From positions 1-64,000 of the forward strand of contig JAGLOO010000025.1 in NCBI GenBank assembly GCA_023138875.1: DNA of 64,000 nt, read 5' to 3'. Each line of letters opens with the position of its first letter. Positions within the stretch are counted from its first letter, which is position 1. The notes under the pieces are model-generated. The model was not told where the DNA came from. It saw only the letters and a program-made list of their open reading frames with translations, and did not search any database. Shown here one piece after another: positions 20,987 to 30,192 of this stretch. This DNA is from Bacteroidales bacterium. Lineage in GTDB: Bacteria; Bacteroidota; Bacteroidia; Bacteroidales; GCA-2748055. The translations under genes and the position numbers were made by a program.

Positions 20987-21687
20987 TTAAAGAACCGATC
21001 AAGTCCTTCAGCAAATTCTCCCAGGCTGGACATTTTATCAGCCAGTTCATGGGTGAAGAAATTGAAGTCAAGTTTACTGACCACCGCATTGAGACGATCC
21101 CGCTTCTTGGTGTAGTCATGTCCCACAAGCTGGTAAGCAGCCTTCATATCATCGGCAGGATGATCCCTCTCCTCCATATTTTGTGATTTTGGATTGAATC
21201 CAAGGTGCCTCTCCACGAACTCGGGAGTCAGTTTTCGCGAGATCTTTCTAAGGTGTGTATACTCACCCAGGAACCATGCTTCAGTCTCCATGATGGCCAG
21301 ATAGATATAGGTACTGACCTTTTTCTGGGGAAGTTTGTGGTTAAGTCCCCAAAGAAGCTTGCCTATATCTTCCCTTTCAAAATTGGGATAGACATCCCGA
21401 AGGCCCATAATCATTTTATACCCGTTGGATACCAGCTTATCCCTGTGGGCCATCAGGTATCCTTTTACATTGGTCTCTCCACCGCAATCATAAATGAGAA
21501 CGTAATAATCCGTCAGGTTATCTACATGAGCAGCCTTCATGACCGTAAACGACATTCTCACATTGTGTCCGCCGGTGATCTTTACCGTCTGAATGGCAAT
21601 TCTGTTCCTGTCCAGTACAGCCTGAAGCATATGTCTGACCAGGATCTGTTCGGTAAGACCCTCGACGAATATGGCAAGCTTCTTCAT
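20983..21687 (-). CDS. TOPRIM-like (OLD-type) putative nuclease
   Basis: A 234-residue protein starting with IFVEGLTEQILVRHML, the Glu-bearing first strand (Glu9) seen in TOPRIM domains of OLD and DUF4276-like proteins. Acidic positions follow at Asp67 (VLIYDCGGE), Asp98 (GLRDVYP) and Glu134/Glu136 (IMETEAWFLGE), matching a TOPRIM metal site. It overlaps both neighbours by four bases. ATPase plus TOPRIM-like partner encoded as separate genes is a known arrangement in phage-defence modules such as split OLD and PARIS-type systems. I cannot tell which family it belongs to without profile searches. Confidence 0.7.
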   Translation of the reverse strand: MKKLAIFVEGLTEQILVRHMLQAVLDRNRIAIQTVKITGGHNVRMSFTVMKAAHVDNLTDYYVLIYDCGGETNVKGYLMAHRDKLVSNGYKMIMGLRDVYPNFEREDIGKLLWGLNHKLPQKKVSTYIYLAIMETEAWFLGEYTHLRKISRKLTPEFVERHLGFNPKSQNMEERDHPADDMKAAYQLVGHDYTKKRDRLNAVVSKLDFNFFTHELADKMSSLGEFAEGLDRFFK

Positions 21688-22850
21688 TCCTCCGATTCCC
21701 CTCCCGTTTCTTCCTCCTTGAATCCGGATCTGAAGAATTCGCTTGCTAAAAAGTCAAAATTGTTAAGTCCGGTAAATTTAAAGTCCTCGAAGATCTCCCG
21801 GGAGTTTTCGTAGTTATACAGGCCGATCTTATTCCCTTCACGCACGATAACAGCCCAGTTCTCGATATCCACCGCATTCATGATGAATGAATCGTTGGTG
21901 GACATGATCAATTGAATTCTAGATTCTTTTGCTTTACCGATCAGCAATTGCACAAGTAGCTTTGCACGGGTAAAGTCCAATCCCTCACCGATATCATCGA
22001 TAATCACAAATCCTTTATTTCCGCAATGGATATAATAATTGAGCTGAATCAGTACTGAAAATGCCCTGAACATACCCTGTGACATATCCCGTTGGGTTAC
22101 CTGCTTCTCAAGGCCTGTCTCCGTGGTATAAACGGCATATCTGTCCTGATCCGCATTGCTGTATCGCTCCGAGAAATGAATAACGCCGAAATCCTCCAGG
22201 GCATAACTAATCTCATTCATATCATTCAGAATCCCCTCCCTGAATCCTTCAAATGCAGTACTGGCTAACGAAATAACAGGGACCAGGGAATTATTCGTAA
22301 CGCTCAAATCAATCTCTTTCGCCTCGAAAGCCGACTTCAGGGCATACCTGGTTTTCCCCAGTTCACCGCTGAAATCGAATCTCCTCAGACTTACTGCCCA
22401 GCCATGGATAATTTCGATAAATGGATGCTGGAGCCTGTCTCGTTTGGCATAACATGCCAGCTGGTCGTGGGGAATCTCAAACTCCAGGAATATGGAGCCA
22501 GGAGTGGACTCATACTTAATGACTCCCCGGCCATCCTCTCCCCGCTCCAGGACCAGCTCTTCACCCATGTATAACCGTTCCATCTGAATGGTCTCCAGGT
22601 CATATTCCAGCTCATACCTCATGAAATTTGCACTGTTCCTGAAAAGCAAATTATAACTGACCGGACCTGTGGCATTGTTGCCCTTGCCCCTGATCATACT
22701 AACCAGGTCTGTAAGGGCATTCAATGTCCTGGTCTTACCACTTGAATTCTTTCCCACGATCAGGTTGATCTCCCCCAGGCTTACATTATCGATCAGCCAC
22801 TCGATCTTTTTCCCGGCATTTTCTCGAAAAGTAAATTTGCGAAGGTACAT
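21684..22850 (-). CDS. AAA/OLD-like ATPase (ABC-ATPase fold)
   Basis: A 388-residue SMC/OLD-type ATPase. Walker A is GKNSSGKT (33-40) after INLIVG, a signature-like MSQGMFRAF lies at 257-265, and Walker B VIIDDIGEGLD at 283-293, then LIMSTNDSF at 315-323. The middle (about 60-250) is a family-specific insertion with no known domain that I recognise. It is the first gene of a three-gene operon with TOPRIM-like and AlkD-like partners, all overlapping by four bases. Such ATPases usually act as sensors or clamps controlling an effector nuclease. A short 8-base-period repeat sits just before the start codon. Confidence 0.8.
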   Translation of the reverse strand: MYLRKFTFRENAGKKIEWLIDNVSLGEINLIVGKNSSGKTRTLNALTDLVSMIRGKGNNATGPVSYNLLFRNSANFMRYELEYDLETIQMERLYMGEELVLERGEDGRGVIKYESTPGSIFLEFEIPHDQLACYAKRDRLQHPFIEIIHGWAVSLRRFDFSGELGKTRYALKSAFEAKEIDLSVTNNSLVPVISLASTAFEGFREGILNDMNEISYALEDFGVIHFSERYSNADQDRYAVYTTETGLEKQVTQRDMSQGMFRAFSVLIQLNYYIHCGNKGFVIIDDIGEGLDFTRAKLLVQLLIGKAKESRIQLIMSTNDSFIMNAVDIENWAVIVREGNKIGLYNYENSREIFEDFKFTGLNNFDFLASEFFRSGFKEEETGGESEE

Positions 22851-22859
22851 GAGGAAGGT

Positions 22860-22896
22860 GTTAGAATGTTAGGTTGTTAGGTTTGATAAAGTTAGG
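22860..22896 (-). repeat. GTTAG repeats with 8-base period upstream of the ATPase gene
   Basis: On the plus strand GTTAG occurs at 22860, 22868 and 22876, an exact 8-base period, and again at 22891. The array starts 10 bases before the ATPase start codon on the minus strand, in the leader region, so it could affect expression. No known element is recognised. Confidence 0.5.
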
Positions 22897-23076
22897 AAAG
22901 TTTGGAAAGAATGGGCGATCTGACCCTGTAATAATACATAAATAAGAAAACCTTGAAGCTAAGCTGATTGGGCTTTCAGCTCAACTGCTCAGCCTGCCTG
23001 TTAACTAAAACTGGAGAAATATCATCCTTTAAATAAAACTAATAAGTGAGTATTAATCGTTTTTTTTGTAGAAAGA

Positions 23077-23510
23077 ATGGCAATTATGAGCGTATTAAAA
23101 AAAAAAGGATTACATCCATAGTCATTTACATCAGGTTGATGAGAACCTTATAAATGAGGTGTATCAGAAGATACAATCCCTCCTGGATGACGATCCGGTT
23201 ATTGGTTACGATGCATCTGGAAAAGTTATTAAGAAAAGTCAGTTTGTTGCGGATATAAGAGAAGCAGAAGTACAAATAGCGAGAGGAGAATATCTTACCA
23301 TTGAACACCTTAAAACAAGAAGTGTCAGAAGAAACCGCTGAATATGTTAGAAGTGGGATTATTACCAGGTGTAAGTCGTTAAAAGATTTTTCCGGTTACT
23401 CCATCGAACGTTACCTGGAAGACGAACAGATAGAATATCGTTCTGTCACACAGTGGAACTACAATATCATACACACCAGCAGAGACCCATCAAAACGGAA
23501 AGACTTCTAA
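23077..23510 (+). pseudogene. Remnant of a type II toxin-antitoxin pair (RelB-like antitoxin, ParE-like toxin)
   Basis: From ATG 23077 the frame runs into ten A (23097-23106). Past it, a different frame continues with HSHLHQVDENLINEVYQKI and DDDPVIGYDASGKVI, ending at 23341, which resembles a small antitoxin. Overlapping it, another frame reads ETAEYVRSGIITRCKSLKD and then RSVTQWNYNIIHTSRD, which resembles the start and end of a ParE/RelE toxin with the middle missing. Start codons and frames do not fit a working pair. Identification rests on short motifs only. Confidence 0.45.
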
Positions 23511-23517
23511 TCTGGAA

Positions 23518-25209
23518 TTACAACGCATACGTCAATCCCAGCATCGCCCTGAACCTGTAAGAAGGATACTGGTTGTACAGATAATATTTCTGCGCAGCCA
23601 GGTTGTTGAAGCGGGCCCAGAATGAGAGCAATTTGCTGAACCGGTATTCGATTCCCAGGTTGGCATCTATTGTAAGGGGCAGGGTTTCCGGATCTACAGC
23701 CGGGTTGAAGTTTTCATAGTAGCGCTGTCCAATGGCGTAAATCCCTGCGTTCACCCGGATTTTATCGCTCATATTGTAACGCGCCTGGAAGGAGATATCG
23801 AAAGAGGGCTTGTTCCACGCATAGTCCTCTCTTACAAGTGTGTATTTGTAGTAATTACCTTTGAGGAATACTTTCCATGAATCAGTGGGCCGGACGGTTA
23901 ACTCACCGTGCAGGTTCATTAATGTGATATCGTCGTACACCACAGAAAACTGGCTCCTCAGCTCGCTGCTGGTATCGTTCACGAAAAAGTACTGGTCGTC
24001 AATAATAGAATAACTCCCTTTTATGTTCCATGCTACTGCGTCGGAAAACCGGCCCTTTAATCCGGCATAGGCAATCAGTTTGTGATTGGTGGGCCGAAGG
24101 GCCAGTCCGGGAACCACATATGGATTTTCCTCAACCGTTTTCCGGTAATTGTTGGATTCCAGGAAACCATCCACACCGAAATAGGGCACGATCACCTCCT
24201 TTACGATATTGAACTGGAAAGTGGCTTTTGGATAAAAATGAAGGGTCATGAAGTTGTTCTCAATCTCCGAATATGCATTAAACCCGGCTGTAAATTTCCA
24301 TTCAGCTGAACTTTTGGCAATGTGTGGATTGAGCCAGATCATGGTATGGTTTCCAAGGACGGTGTCCCAGTCAGGAGAATGCCCATAGAAGGCTACTCCA
24401 GCTTTTCCGGCAATATCAATGGTTCTGAGCTTCTTATCAAATTCAAAATCAACATTTGCGCCGTGTTCCACCTGATCGAACTGGTGGGTGAAATAGTAAT
24501 ACTCCAAAGAAGCATCATAGTTGAAATGAAACGAATCTGCATGCATGGAGTGCAAACCGATACCACCTGCTGCCGTAAAGTACGGATGCACTGCATCCTC
24601 TCTCGAAAGGACCGAATCCATGTCTGGATCCACCCCGTAATGGACGTATGAATTATAACTGGCTCCCGCCTTATAATCCAATACTGCTTTTTTAAGGAAC
24701 CTGCTTCCGAAGATCTCACCCAGGTTCTCATTGAATCCTGCATCAGCTTTCAGATCATTATCCAGTTTGACCTTTCCGTTCATGGAGTGGTGCTTCAGGT
24801 TCAAACCAAATGTGCCATTTCGGGATCTGAGTTGGTTCACGTTTAATTCAGCCAGCGGTGTCAGGTAATTACCCATTCCCAGTGTAAGCTGGCTTTTGTA
24901 CAATTTATTCAGCGGCATCTGGACCATCCTTGCAGCCCTGATGGGCTCCACCCTGAACTTGCTGTTGTGTTTTTTCTGGAACAGCTGGTAGGTAAACTGG
25001 GGAGGATCATACACAATCTCTTCATCCAGGTTCGGTAATAACTGGATCTTCTCAGCCCCCGACAGTGTTGGGTTATAAGGTTTTACCACCCGCACCTCCT
25101 CTTGTTGTGCAAAAAGGGCGACCGTAAAAACGGAACCGGCACATATGATCAACAGGATGCGTATTGCTCTTCTGATATCCTTCATTATAGTCTTTTTCAT
25201 ATAGTTCAT
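23518..25209 (-). CDS. Outer-membrane beta-barrel protein (TonB-receptor-like barrel without plug)
   Basis: A 563-residue protein with a signal peptide ending near residue 35 (ALFAQQ). Alternating hydrophobic strands rich in Tyr and Phe follow, ending in FRAMLGLTYAL, a typical barrel C-terminus. A short segment after the signal (VRVVKPYNPTLSGAEKI) is common in a Bacteroidota barrel family encoded beside large TPR proteins. There is no carboxypeptidase-like or plug domain and no SusD partner, so it is not a SusC. It starts at the stop of the TPR gene, so they form one operon. Its cargo or role is unknown. Confidence 0.75.
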   Translation of the reverse strand: MNYMKKTIMKDIRRAIRILLIICAGSVFTVALFAQQEEVRVVKPYNPTLSGAEKIQLLPNLDEEIVYDPPQFTYQLFQKKHNSKFRVEPIRAARMVQMPLNKLYKSQLTLGMGNYLTPLAELNVNQLRSRNGTFGLNLKHHSMNGKVKLDNDLKADAGFNENLGEIFGSRFLKKAVLDYKAGASYNSYVHYGVDPDMDSVLSREDAVHPYFTAAGGIGLHSMHADSFHFNYDASLEYYYFTHQFDQVEHGANVDFEFDKKLRTIDIAGKAGVAFYGHSPDWDTVLGNHTMIWLNPHIAKSSAEWKFTAGFNAYSEIENNFMTLHFYPKATFQFNIVKEVIVPYFGVDGFLESNNYRKTVEENPYVVPGLALRPTNHKLIAYAGLKGRFSDAVAWNIKGSYSIIDDQYFFVNDTSSELRSQFSVVYDDITLMNLHGELTVRPTDSWKVFLKGNYYKYTLVREDYAWNKPSFDISFQARYNMSDKIRVNAGIYAIGQRYYENFNPAVDPETLPLTIDANLGIEYRFSKLLSFWARFNNLAAQKYYLYNQYPSYRFRAMLGLTYAL

Positions 25210-28200
25210 TATTGAGCAGGTCCGGATTCCGGGGCGATATCATTTTCAGCCTGTTCGGTCAGTGCAGCCTTTCTCTGTTTTGCATTGGCTATGATCCCAT
25301 CATCAGGAATGGTATAATAGTCGACCAGACTCTGAAGTGTATTAATGGCCGAAAACTCATCATCCCCGGCAATATAGATATCCGAGAGGGCCAGGAATGC
25401 CATTCCCATCCAGTACTGGTGTGGGGTATTCATCTCGATAAAGCTATATACTTCTGCCTCAGCTGCCTCCATTTCATTGCGCTCATAAAGGATCTCAATC
25501 ACCCTGTACTTTGATTCTGCCCCCTCAATGCTGTTCACCTCAAGTGCCCCTTTTTTATAATAGTCGTATGCAAAGTCTGATTCGTTAAGTTCCTGAAATG
25601 CCTTTGCAATTTTGAAATTCGCTTCACGAATAACTTCCTCCTGCAGTTTGTCAAGTTGAAGCACCAGCCTGGCAGCTTCGATGGTATTGGCAAACTCTCC
25701 CAGCTCAAAATAACACCGCATCAATCCCACATGGGCATTGGATATGTTGTTTTTCTGTTCCGCTACCTCAATCATGGTCAGGTAGTTATCCGCAGCCCTG
25801 TTGTATTCCCCCTCCCTGAAGTTGATCTTCGAGGCTGCTTCCAGGGCAGGTTCTGTGAACATGTTCCTCGGTTGTCCGATGATGTAATCAAGGGAGACCA
25901 GCGCCTCCTGGTTCTGCTGTAGTTTGAGCTGGCAATCTGCTTTGTAGTAGTGGGCGTTCAGCAGGAACCTCCCATTTGGGAAGGCATCCAGGTAATCCTT
26001 GAAAGCCCGCACCGTCTCCCCGCAATCGCCCCGCGTATAAACAATCTCTGCAGCAGTATAGGAAAGGGAATCCTGTTCCCGCATGGTAATATCCTGTCCA
26101 AGCCCTGTAACAAATGCCAGGTATCCATCCACATTGTCTTTTCTGACATAAATATTCTTTATACTGGTAAGCGCATTATCTGCCTCAGGGGTTCCCGGAT
26201 AATTGGTGGCAACCTGCTCGTAATACTCCAGTGCGCTGTCATAATTACCATCATTGTAATAGATGAGACCCAGCTGGTTAAGCGTTTTATTCGCATAGCT
26301 TGAATTGGGATGGTCCTTTACAAGCAACTCATAATAGTCCCTGGCCTCTCCCGGATCATTCAGCACAACGAAGCTCCTGCCGATCTCAAAAAGGGCATCA
26401 TCCACAAAATTGGACGTGGGTTTTTCCCTTGTAAGCTTAATAAGCACTTCCACTTTCTGTGGCATTCTGTCCAGCAGCCCCAGCGTGAATCCTTTCTGGA
26501 ACATTGCATAATCTGCATCAGCCTTCCCGGATTCAATGGACAGGTCATAATAATCGATGGCCTGCAGGTAACTGGTCTTTACAAAATAGCAATCCGCCAT
26601 CCTGTTGTAGGCATCCGACATGGTCGTGGTTTGCTTTCCCTTCTCCAATCTGATGTACCTGCTAAACCAGTTCATGGCCTCATCATACTCCTCCTCTTCG
26701 AATAGGATATAACCCATGCTGTAATGACACAGCGCATACTCCTGCTGCTGCATGGAACTCCCATCTTTCATGAATTCATTGTAATAGAGCCTGGCCGTCT
26801 CCGGATCACCCGAACGGTATGCCGCCTCACCCTGCCAGAAATAGGTCCTGGCCGCTATCACCGGATCATGAGTGGCATATTGTTGCGATCGCTCGAAAGC
26901 ATCCACTGCCTCACTGAATCTCAGGTTCTTATAGAGTTCAAGACCCCGGTAGAAGGCCACTTTCTGGTATGCCTTTTCGATCTTCGCATCTTTCTGACGG
27001 ATCTTTTCCAGGGAGACCATGGCCATGCTGTAATTGCGGGTACCCAGGTAGGCCATGACCAGGTAATTGTATGCCTCATCTGTATTGTCAGCCGCCGGGT
27101 AGAGCCTGATGTAATCCTCAAAAGCCCTGATGGCTTCATTGAAAGGATTGTACGAAAGCTCATACGTTACCTTGGCATAATTGAACAATGCATCCTGTTG
27201 TATCCGGGGATCAAATTCCATTTTTGCTGCCTGAGAAAAAGCGATTCGTGCTTTATTTTTATCCCCCAGCTGCAGGTAACAATCGGCCAGGTGATAGAGC
27301 GCACTCTGGGCTATTTCTGTCTTCCTGTAGGTGATCTGTTCAAAGAGTTTCCCGGCATTCTCATATTCCATATTCATGTAATACGCAAATGCCAGCTGGT
27401 AACGGTCATGGATGGTATATGCTTTTGTATTTGAATGGTAAGTTTCAAGGTATGGTATGGCATCCTTATAATGCTCCATCATGAAGTATGATTCCCCAAT
27501 TATCTTGGCCATCTCCCCCAGCCGTCTATCGGAAACGGAATCCATCAAAGGAGGAGCAAATTCAATTACTTCATCGTATTTCTTCTGGATATAGAGTATC
27601 TGCGCGATATAATAGGGAGCAATGCCCGAAAAAAGCGGATCGTCATAAATCTTCCTGAATCCCATCAGGGCAGTCTCATAGTTTCCGTCGGTATAGTGGA
27701 TGTGGGAATAATAATAGGTGGCAGGAGAGGTATAGGGTGACTCCACTTCAAGGATTTCATAAAAATTAACCCTCGCGCCTTCGAAATCATTTCGTTTGTA
27801 ATAGGAATACCCCTTTTTAAAGTAATACTCGGAAAGCTCGCTCCTGTCCAGCTCATGACGGTCCACCCTGTTATACCAGGAAATACTTCTTGCCCAGCTG
27901 TTTTTATCATAGAAAAAATCTGCCAGGTTGAATGCGGCCTCATCCACATGCGGACTTTCGGGATACTCTGATAAGAAACTATGGACCAGGTACTCGGAGT
28001 CATCATTTCGCAATTCAACTGCTGACATGGCCCGGTAGAATGACGCTTCTGAACGAATCTCTGAACGGGATCCCTCTGTTGTTGATAACAGCTGGTCAAA
28101 TACCTGCCGGGCCGCTCCGTATTTTTCTTTCTCGAATAGATCAAGCCCTTTCAGGTAATCATTGTCACCATACTCGTAGACCGCGCTTTTCTGACCGGAT

Positions 28201-28265
28201 ACAGCAAGGGAGGCAGCAATGAATATAATGGATGCAATTGTCTTTCTCGGATGGATCATATGCAT
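25209..28265 (-). CDS. Large periplasmic tetratricopeptide-repeat protein
   Basis: A 1018-residue protein with a signal peptide ending near residue 24 (SLAVSGQK). It is almost wholly TPR units, for example EAAFNLADFFYDK, EASFYRAMSA, NQLGLIYYNDGNYDSALEYYE and ALYHLADCYLQLGDKNKARIAF. Such proteins act as assembly or docking scaffolds in the periplasm. Its stop abuts the start of the barrel gene, so the two probably work as a complex at the outer membrane. The frame is intact. The pair is widespread in the phylum by family knowledge, but its function is not established as far as I know. Confidence 0.85.
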   Translation of the reverse strand: MHMIHPRKTIASIIFIAASLAVSGQKSAVYEYGDNDYLKGLDLFEKEKYGAARQVFDQLLSTTEGSRSEIRSEASFYRAMSAVELRNDDSEYLVHSFLSEYPESPHVDEAAFNLADFFYDKNSWARSISWYNRVDRHELDRSELSEYYFKKGYSYYKRNDFEGARVNFYEILEVESPYTSPATYYYSHIHYTDGNYETALMGFRKIYDDPLFSGIAPYYIAQILYIQKKYDEVIEFAPPLMDSVSDRRLGEMAKIIGESYFMMEHYKDAIPYLETYHSNTKAYTIHDRYQLAFAYYMNMEYENAGKLFEQITYRKTEIAQSALYHLADCYLQLGDKNKARIAFSQAAKMEFDPRIQQDALFNYAKVTYELSYNPFNEAIRAFEDYIRLYPAADNTDEAYNYLVMAYLGTRNYSMAMVSLEKIRQKDAKIEKAYQKVAFYRGLELYKNLRFSEAVDAFERSQQYATHDPVIAARTYFWQGEAAYRSGDPETARLYYNEFMKDGSSMQQQEYALCHYSMGYILFEEEEYDEAMNWFSRYIRLEKGKQTTTMSDAYNRMADCYFVKTSYLQAIDYYDLSIESGKADADYAMFQKGFTLGLLDRMPQKVEVLIKLTREKPTSNFVDDALFEIGRSFVVLNDPGEARDYYELLVKDHPNSSYANKTLNQLGLIYYNDGNYDSALEYYEQVATNYPGTPEADNALTSIKNIYVRKDNVDGYLAFVTGLGQDITMREQDSLSYTAAEIVYTRGDCGETVRAFKDYLDAFPNGRFLLNAHYYKADCQLKLQQNQEALVSLDYIIGQPRNMFTEPALEAASKINFREGEYNRAADNYLTMIEVAEQKNNISNAHVGLMRCYFELGEFANTIEAARLVLQLDKLQEEVIREANFKIAKAFQELNESDFAYDYYKKGALEVNSIEGAESKYRVIEILYERNEMEAAEAEVYSFIEMNTPHQYWMGMAFLALSDIYIAGDDEFSAINTLQSLVDYYTIPDDGIIANAKQRKAALTEQAENDIAPESGPAQ

Positions 28266-28392
28266 GGTATTAACTTGATAAAAGTACGATAATTCACGAC
28301 GGCTATTTTAACGGTATTTCTTTTTAATTAACAGAAAAATGTTAATTTTTAGTATGATTTAATTCTTAATTTAGCCGGATATTTAAGTTGAT

Positions 28393-29112
28393 ATGGCGCT
28401 GGACAATGTCATCACCCTCGAAAATGCAGTCATCGGTGTAGATGACCACATCATTCTAACGGAAGTGAATCTTGAAGTTGGGAGAAATGAATTTGTCTAT
28501 TTGATAGGAAGGGTAGGCAGCGGGAAAACCAGCCTGATTAAAACCATCAATGCAGAACTGCCCCTGAAAGAAGGGACCGGTATGGTTTCAGGCTTTCAGC
28601 TTGAAAAGGTCAAGCGTAAAGAGATCCCCTATCTCAGAAGAAAACTGGGGATTGTATTCCAGGATTTCAAATTGCTTATCGATCGCACTGTAGACAGCAA
28701 CCTGGAGTTTGCCCTGAAAGCAACCGGCTGGAAAATCAAAGGGGAGATCAAGGACCGTATCGCAGAGGTGCTGGAAAAGGTGGACCTGGGGTACAAGGGA
28801 TATAAAATGCCTCACCAGCTTTCGGGTGGAGAGCAGCAACGTGTGGTGATTGCCCGGGCACTGCTCAATGATCCGGAGATCATCCTGGCTGACGAACCTA
28901 CCGGAAACCTGGATCCAGCCACATCCGATGATATCATGAAAATCCTCTGGGAGATCTCTGAAAGCGGACGTGCTGTAATGATGGCCACCCACAATTACAA
29001 CCTGATCAAGAGATTTTCCTCAAGAACTCTTAAGTGTGAAGAAGGGAAGCTTTCTGGCGCAAACCTTAGCGAAGCAGATATTGACAGGCTGATCCGGAAC
29101 GAACCTATGTAA
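28393..29112 (+). CDS. ftsE: FtsE-type ABC transporter ATPase
   Basis: A 239-residue ATPase with Walker A GRVGSGKT (39-46), Q-loop FQDFKLL, signature LSGGEQQR (143-150) and Walker [14 protein letters not shown] (163-175). The FQDFKLL sequence and small size fit FtsE, which works with FtsX in cell division and peptidoglycan hydrolase control. No ftsX is adjacent; in this window it stands alone and converges on the GNAT gene with an 8-base overlap. A lipoprotein-release ATPase (LolD) is the main alternative. Confidence 0.8.
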   Translation: MALDNVITLENAVIGVDDHIILTEVNLEVGRNEFVYLIGRVGSGKTSLIKTINAELPLKEGTGMVSGFQLEKVKRKEIPYLRRKLGIVFQDFKLLIDRTVDSNLEFALKATGWKIKGEIKDRIAEVLEKVDLGYKGYKMPHQLSGGEQQRVVIARALLNDPEIILADEPTGNLDPATSDDIMKILWEISESGRAVMMATHNYNLIKRFSSRTLKCEEGKLSGANLSEADIDRLIRNEPM

Positions 29113-30190
29113 ATACCGCGTCTCCGTCACCAAGCTGAATGACCATATCTTCAGGAAAAGTGTCCAGTATTTTTTTTGAAACACCCACATACCTGGTTCT
29201 GAGACGGTTATATAAACTGATTGCTCTCATCTCTCTACGGCAGGCGACCATCTCAGGATGCCCTAGAATAACAGATTGGATTCTTTTGTCACGAAAAATC
29301 TTATTTTTTAGAACCCTGAGACTGTCAACTACTTGATCTCCAAAATAGTATAACAGCTTCAAATCCCCGTCTCTTCGGGAAGTGAGCATAACCGATGTGA
29401 TCACTCCACCCCTCTTTGCAATCAGCCATTCCCAGCCAAAATCCAACACTTGATAGGAAAACGGGTATTTATTTTTCAGGATCTCAGTTTCATCTGATCG
29501 TTTAACCAGCCAGGGATTTTCCTCAATCCATTTAAAATCATCTTGCGATCTCTGAAGGAAGTCATTTTCCTGATGCAGCCTGATGAAATCATAAATTTCA
29601 TCATCGATATGTTCCCGGACCTCCAGTTTCAAATGCTGGTCAAGCCTTGTTATTAGTGACATCCTGATTTGCTGGATTGAATTGATCAAAAATGCAACCG
29701 TTATTATCGCCGGGTAAAGCACCTTCCCAGCTATGCCTGTTTTCCGTAGAATTCGTTTTCCGGAAAGCCTGATATAGGACTGTACCAGCATTTCTGCCCT
29801 GGTATGACAAAAACCAAGTTGATTGATAATCGCATATGTGTGCGGTGTCATATCAGCAAAAGCAACTTGCTGGTCCCAGTAACTTAAGAATTTGTAAAAC
29901 AGGGGTAAAGCCAATTCTCTCCCCCTCTCCGGGTCAATCCACCAGCATGAGTTCCATCCCATTCGTCTTTTGTTATGCACGTCATATGCCGGTAGTGATC
30001 CTATAAAACCGATCACGCGGCCATCATTGGAAGCAACATTCCAAAGAGCATCGTCATCCGGTTTGGCATGTGGGTTTTGCACCTGAGACCTGACCCTCTC
30101 CGGTGTAATGGGAACCACCTCCATTCGAGAATATGCATCTGCAGATATGAAATCAGTCAGTTCTTTGATTGTTACAGATCTGATGTCCAT
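29105..30190 (-). CDS. GNAT-like two-domain acyltransferase
   Basis: A 361-residue cytoplasmic protein. The first ~130 residues look like a GNAT fold (ALWNVASNDGRVIGFIGSLP, then WWIDPERGRELALPLF). A second part (about 200-350) has a similar core (WEWLIAKRGGVITSVML), as in GNAT-like enzymes that use acyl carrier or tRNA donors. A hydrophobic patch near 155-170 may touch the membrane. It lies 2 bases after the acyl carrier protein gene and closes the operon, so it may use the ACP-bound acyl group. Substrate unknown. Confidence 0.6.
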   Translation of the reverse strand: MDIRSVTIKELTDFISADAYSRMEVVPITPERVRSQVQNPHAKPDDDALWNVASNDGRVIGFIGSLPAYDVHNKRRMGWNSCWWIDPERGRELALPLFYKFLSYWDQQVAFADMTPHTYAIINQLGFCHTRAEMLVQSYIRLSGKRILRKTGIAGKVLYPAIITVAFLINSIQQIRMSLITRLDQHLKLEVREHIDDEIYDFIRLHQENDFLQRSQDDFKWIEENPWLVKRSDETEILKNKYPFSYQVLDFGWEWLIAKRGGVITSVMLTSRRDGDLKLLYYFGDQVVDSLRVLKNKIFRDKRIQSVILGHPEMVACRREMRAISLYNRLRTRYVGVSKKILDTFPEDMVIQLGDGDAVFT

Positions 30191-30192
30191 GT

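Noticed and set aside
20983-22850. PARIS (AriA/AriB) assignment of the ATPase-TOPRIM pair
   Set aside because: The architecture is similar, but I cannot show the AriB family by eye and the AlkD-like third gene does not belong to PARIS.
23518-25209. SusC-type TonB-dependent receptor
   Set aside because: There is no plug or carboxypeptidase-like domain and no SusD gene; the partner is a TPR protein.
26724-27434. 236-codon plus-strand frame
   Set aside because: It lies fully antisense to the TPR gene, has no start signal or recognisable motif, and arises from the codon pattern of the real gene.
25209-28265. CRISPR or DNA-level tandem repeat
   Set aside because: The periodicity is only at the protein level (TPR units); the DNA copies are not similar enough and have no spacer structure.
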